This document shows, one piece after another, positions 6,259-6,658 of a stretch of DNA of 6,658 nt. Made by a program: the position numbers and the translations under genes. Source of the stretch: Firmicutes bacterium UBA1535 (GTDB lineage: Bacteria > Bacillota > Clostridia > Tissierellales > Sedimentibacteraceae); contig DCPV01000105.1 in NCBI GenBank assembly GCA_002323775.1, forward strand, positions 846-7,503. The letters run 5' to 3'. The notes under the pieces are model-generated. The model was not told the origin of the DNA and ran no database searches. It worked only from the letters and a program-made list of their open reading frames with translations. Every line of letters starts with the position of its first letter. Position 1 is the first letter of the stretch.

Positions 6259-6552
6259 ATGGCACTTAAAGGCAAAGAAAGAAGCTATCTAAAATCATTG
6301 GCAAATAGCTTGGAGCCGGTACTCATAATGGGTAAAAATGGCTTAACAGATAATGTTATAAAGCAATTAGATGATGCCTTAGAAGCAAGAGAGCTAATTA
6401 AAATAAAGTGTTTGGACAACAGTGGCTTAGATGCAAATGAGGTAGCTAGTGAAGTAGTAAAATTACTAAAAGCTGAATTTGTACAAAGCATAGGTAGTAA
6501 ATTTACAATTTACAGAAAAGCAAAAGAACCAAAAATTAATATTCCAAAATAA
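6259..6552 (+). CDS. yhbY: YhbY-family CRM-domain RNA-binding protein
   Basis: This 97-residue protein is a single CRM (KH-like) RNA-binding domain. The GxxG loop is G25-K-N-G28 within VLIMGKNGL, preceded by LKSLANSLEP and followed by the helix NVIKQLDDALEARELIKIK; GSKFTIYRK lies near the C-terminus. YhbY proteins associate with precursor 50S subunits, which suits its place 19 nt after obg. The SD is weak (GTGGTG, 6247-6252, 6 nt before the ATG). In many Clostridia nadD comes next; here the downstream 106 nt contain hairpins and no gene start, so transcription probably ends. Confidence 0.93.
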   Translation: MALKGKERSYLKSLANSLEPVLIMGKNGLTDNVIKQLDDALEARELIKIKCLDNSGLDANEVASEVVKLLKAEFVQSIGSKFTIYRKAKEPKINIPK

Positions 6553-6571
6553 ATATTTTGTGTGAACGTGG

Positions 6572-6600
6572 AAATACTAGAGCTATGCTTTAGTATTTTT
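6572..6600 (+). terminator. Probable intrinsic terminator after yhbY
   Basis: AAATACTAGAGC (6572-6583) pairs with GCTTTAGTATTT (6587-6598): 12 positions with one G-U pair and a TAT loop, ending in T5 (6596-6600). The stem is AU-rich and the T-run short, so termination may be incomplete. Confidence 0.65.
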
Positions 6601-6623
6601 AATATATAGATTTATATATTAAA
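6598..6623. repeat. AT-only perfect 11-bp inverted repeat
   Basis: TTTAATATATA (6598-6608) and TATATATTAAA (6613-6623) are perfect arms around GATT, immediately overlapping the T-run of the preceding hairpin. It may be a weak back-up terminator or simply low-complexity DNA. After it only AT-rich sequence remains, with TTTTAAC at 6625-6631 and again at the window edge (6652-6658). Confidence 0.5.
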
Positions 6624-6658
6624 CTTTTAACACATAAGTTTATGACTTGCATTTTAAC

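Noticed and set aside
1..6658. CRISPR array, tRNA or rRNA, insertion sequence
   Set aside because: No regularly spaced repeats, no cloverleaf or rRNA-like segments, and no transposase or recombinase reading frame were seen.

Overview
This is a strongly AT-rich window with Shine-Dalgarno sequences of the GAGGAGGTG / AAGGAGG type. Its core block is rplU (L21) - prp (ysxB) - rpmA (L27) - obg - yhbY, preceded by an L21 leader. The L27 carries the N-terminal extension and Prp cleavage site found in Firmicutes and their relatives. Together these point to a low-GC Firmicute, most likely of the class Clostridia; I cannot name a genus from the sequence alone.

Layout. (1) 1-1095: a promoter and a CPBP-family membrane protease on the + strand. 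(2) 1096-1335: an intergenic stretch between convergent genes, dominated by a 105-nt nested inverted repeat (1135-1239) that probably ends transcription from both sides; I see nothing in 1240-1335. (3) 1336-2193: a patatin-like phospholipase on the - strand. Its reading frame is complete only if translation begins at a non-canonical ATC codon; the first ordinary start (ATG at 2055) lies beyond both the oxyanion-hole glycines and the catalytic serine. (4) 2194-2343: a divergent intergenic region with a promoter for the next gene. (5) 2344-3501: a RodA/FtsW-type SEDS peptidoglycan polymerase. (6) 3502-3774: a near-consensus promoter and an L21 leader RNA. (7) 3775-4779: rplU-prp-rpmA, closed by a strong intrinsic terminator. 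(8) 4812-4964: a short regulatory-looking gap with an 11-bp-spaced direct repeat and an inverted repeat. (9) 4965-6552: obg and yhbY, then two consecutive hairpins to the end of the window.

How the genes work together. rplU, prp and rpmA form a ribosomal-protein operon in which Prp is the protease that trims the L27 encoded immediately after it. Obg and YhbY both act in late large-subunit (50S) assembly, so the right half of the window is a 50S maturation cluster. RodA elongates the cell-wall glycan. The CPBP protease and the patatin are accessory membrane and lipid enzymes with no evident tie to this cluster.

I did not find an obviously new multi-gene system. The most unusual signals are the ATC-initiated patatin and the long palindrome at 1135-1239.
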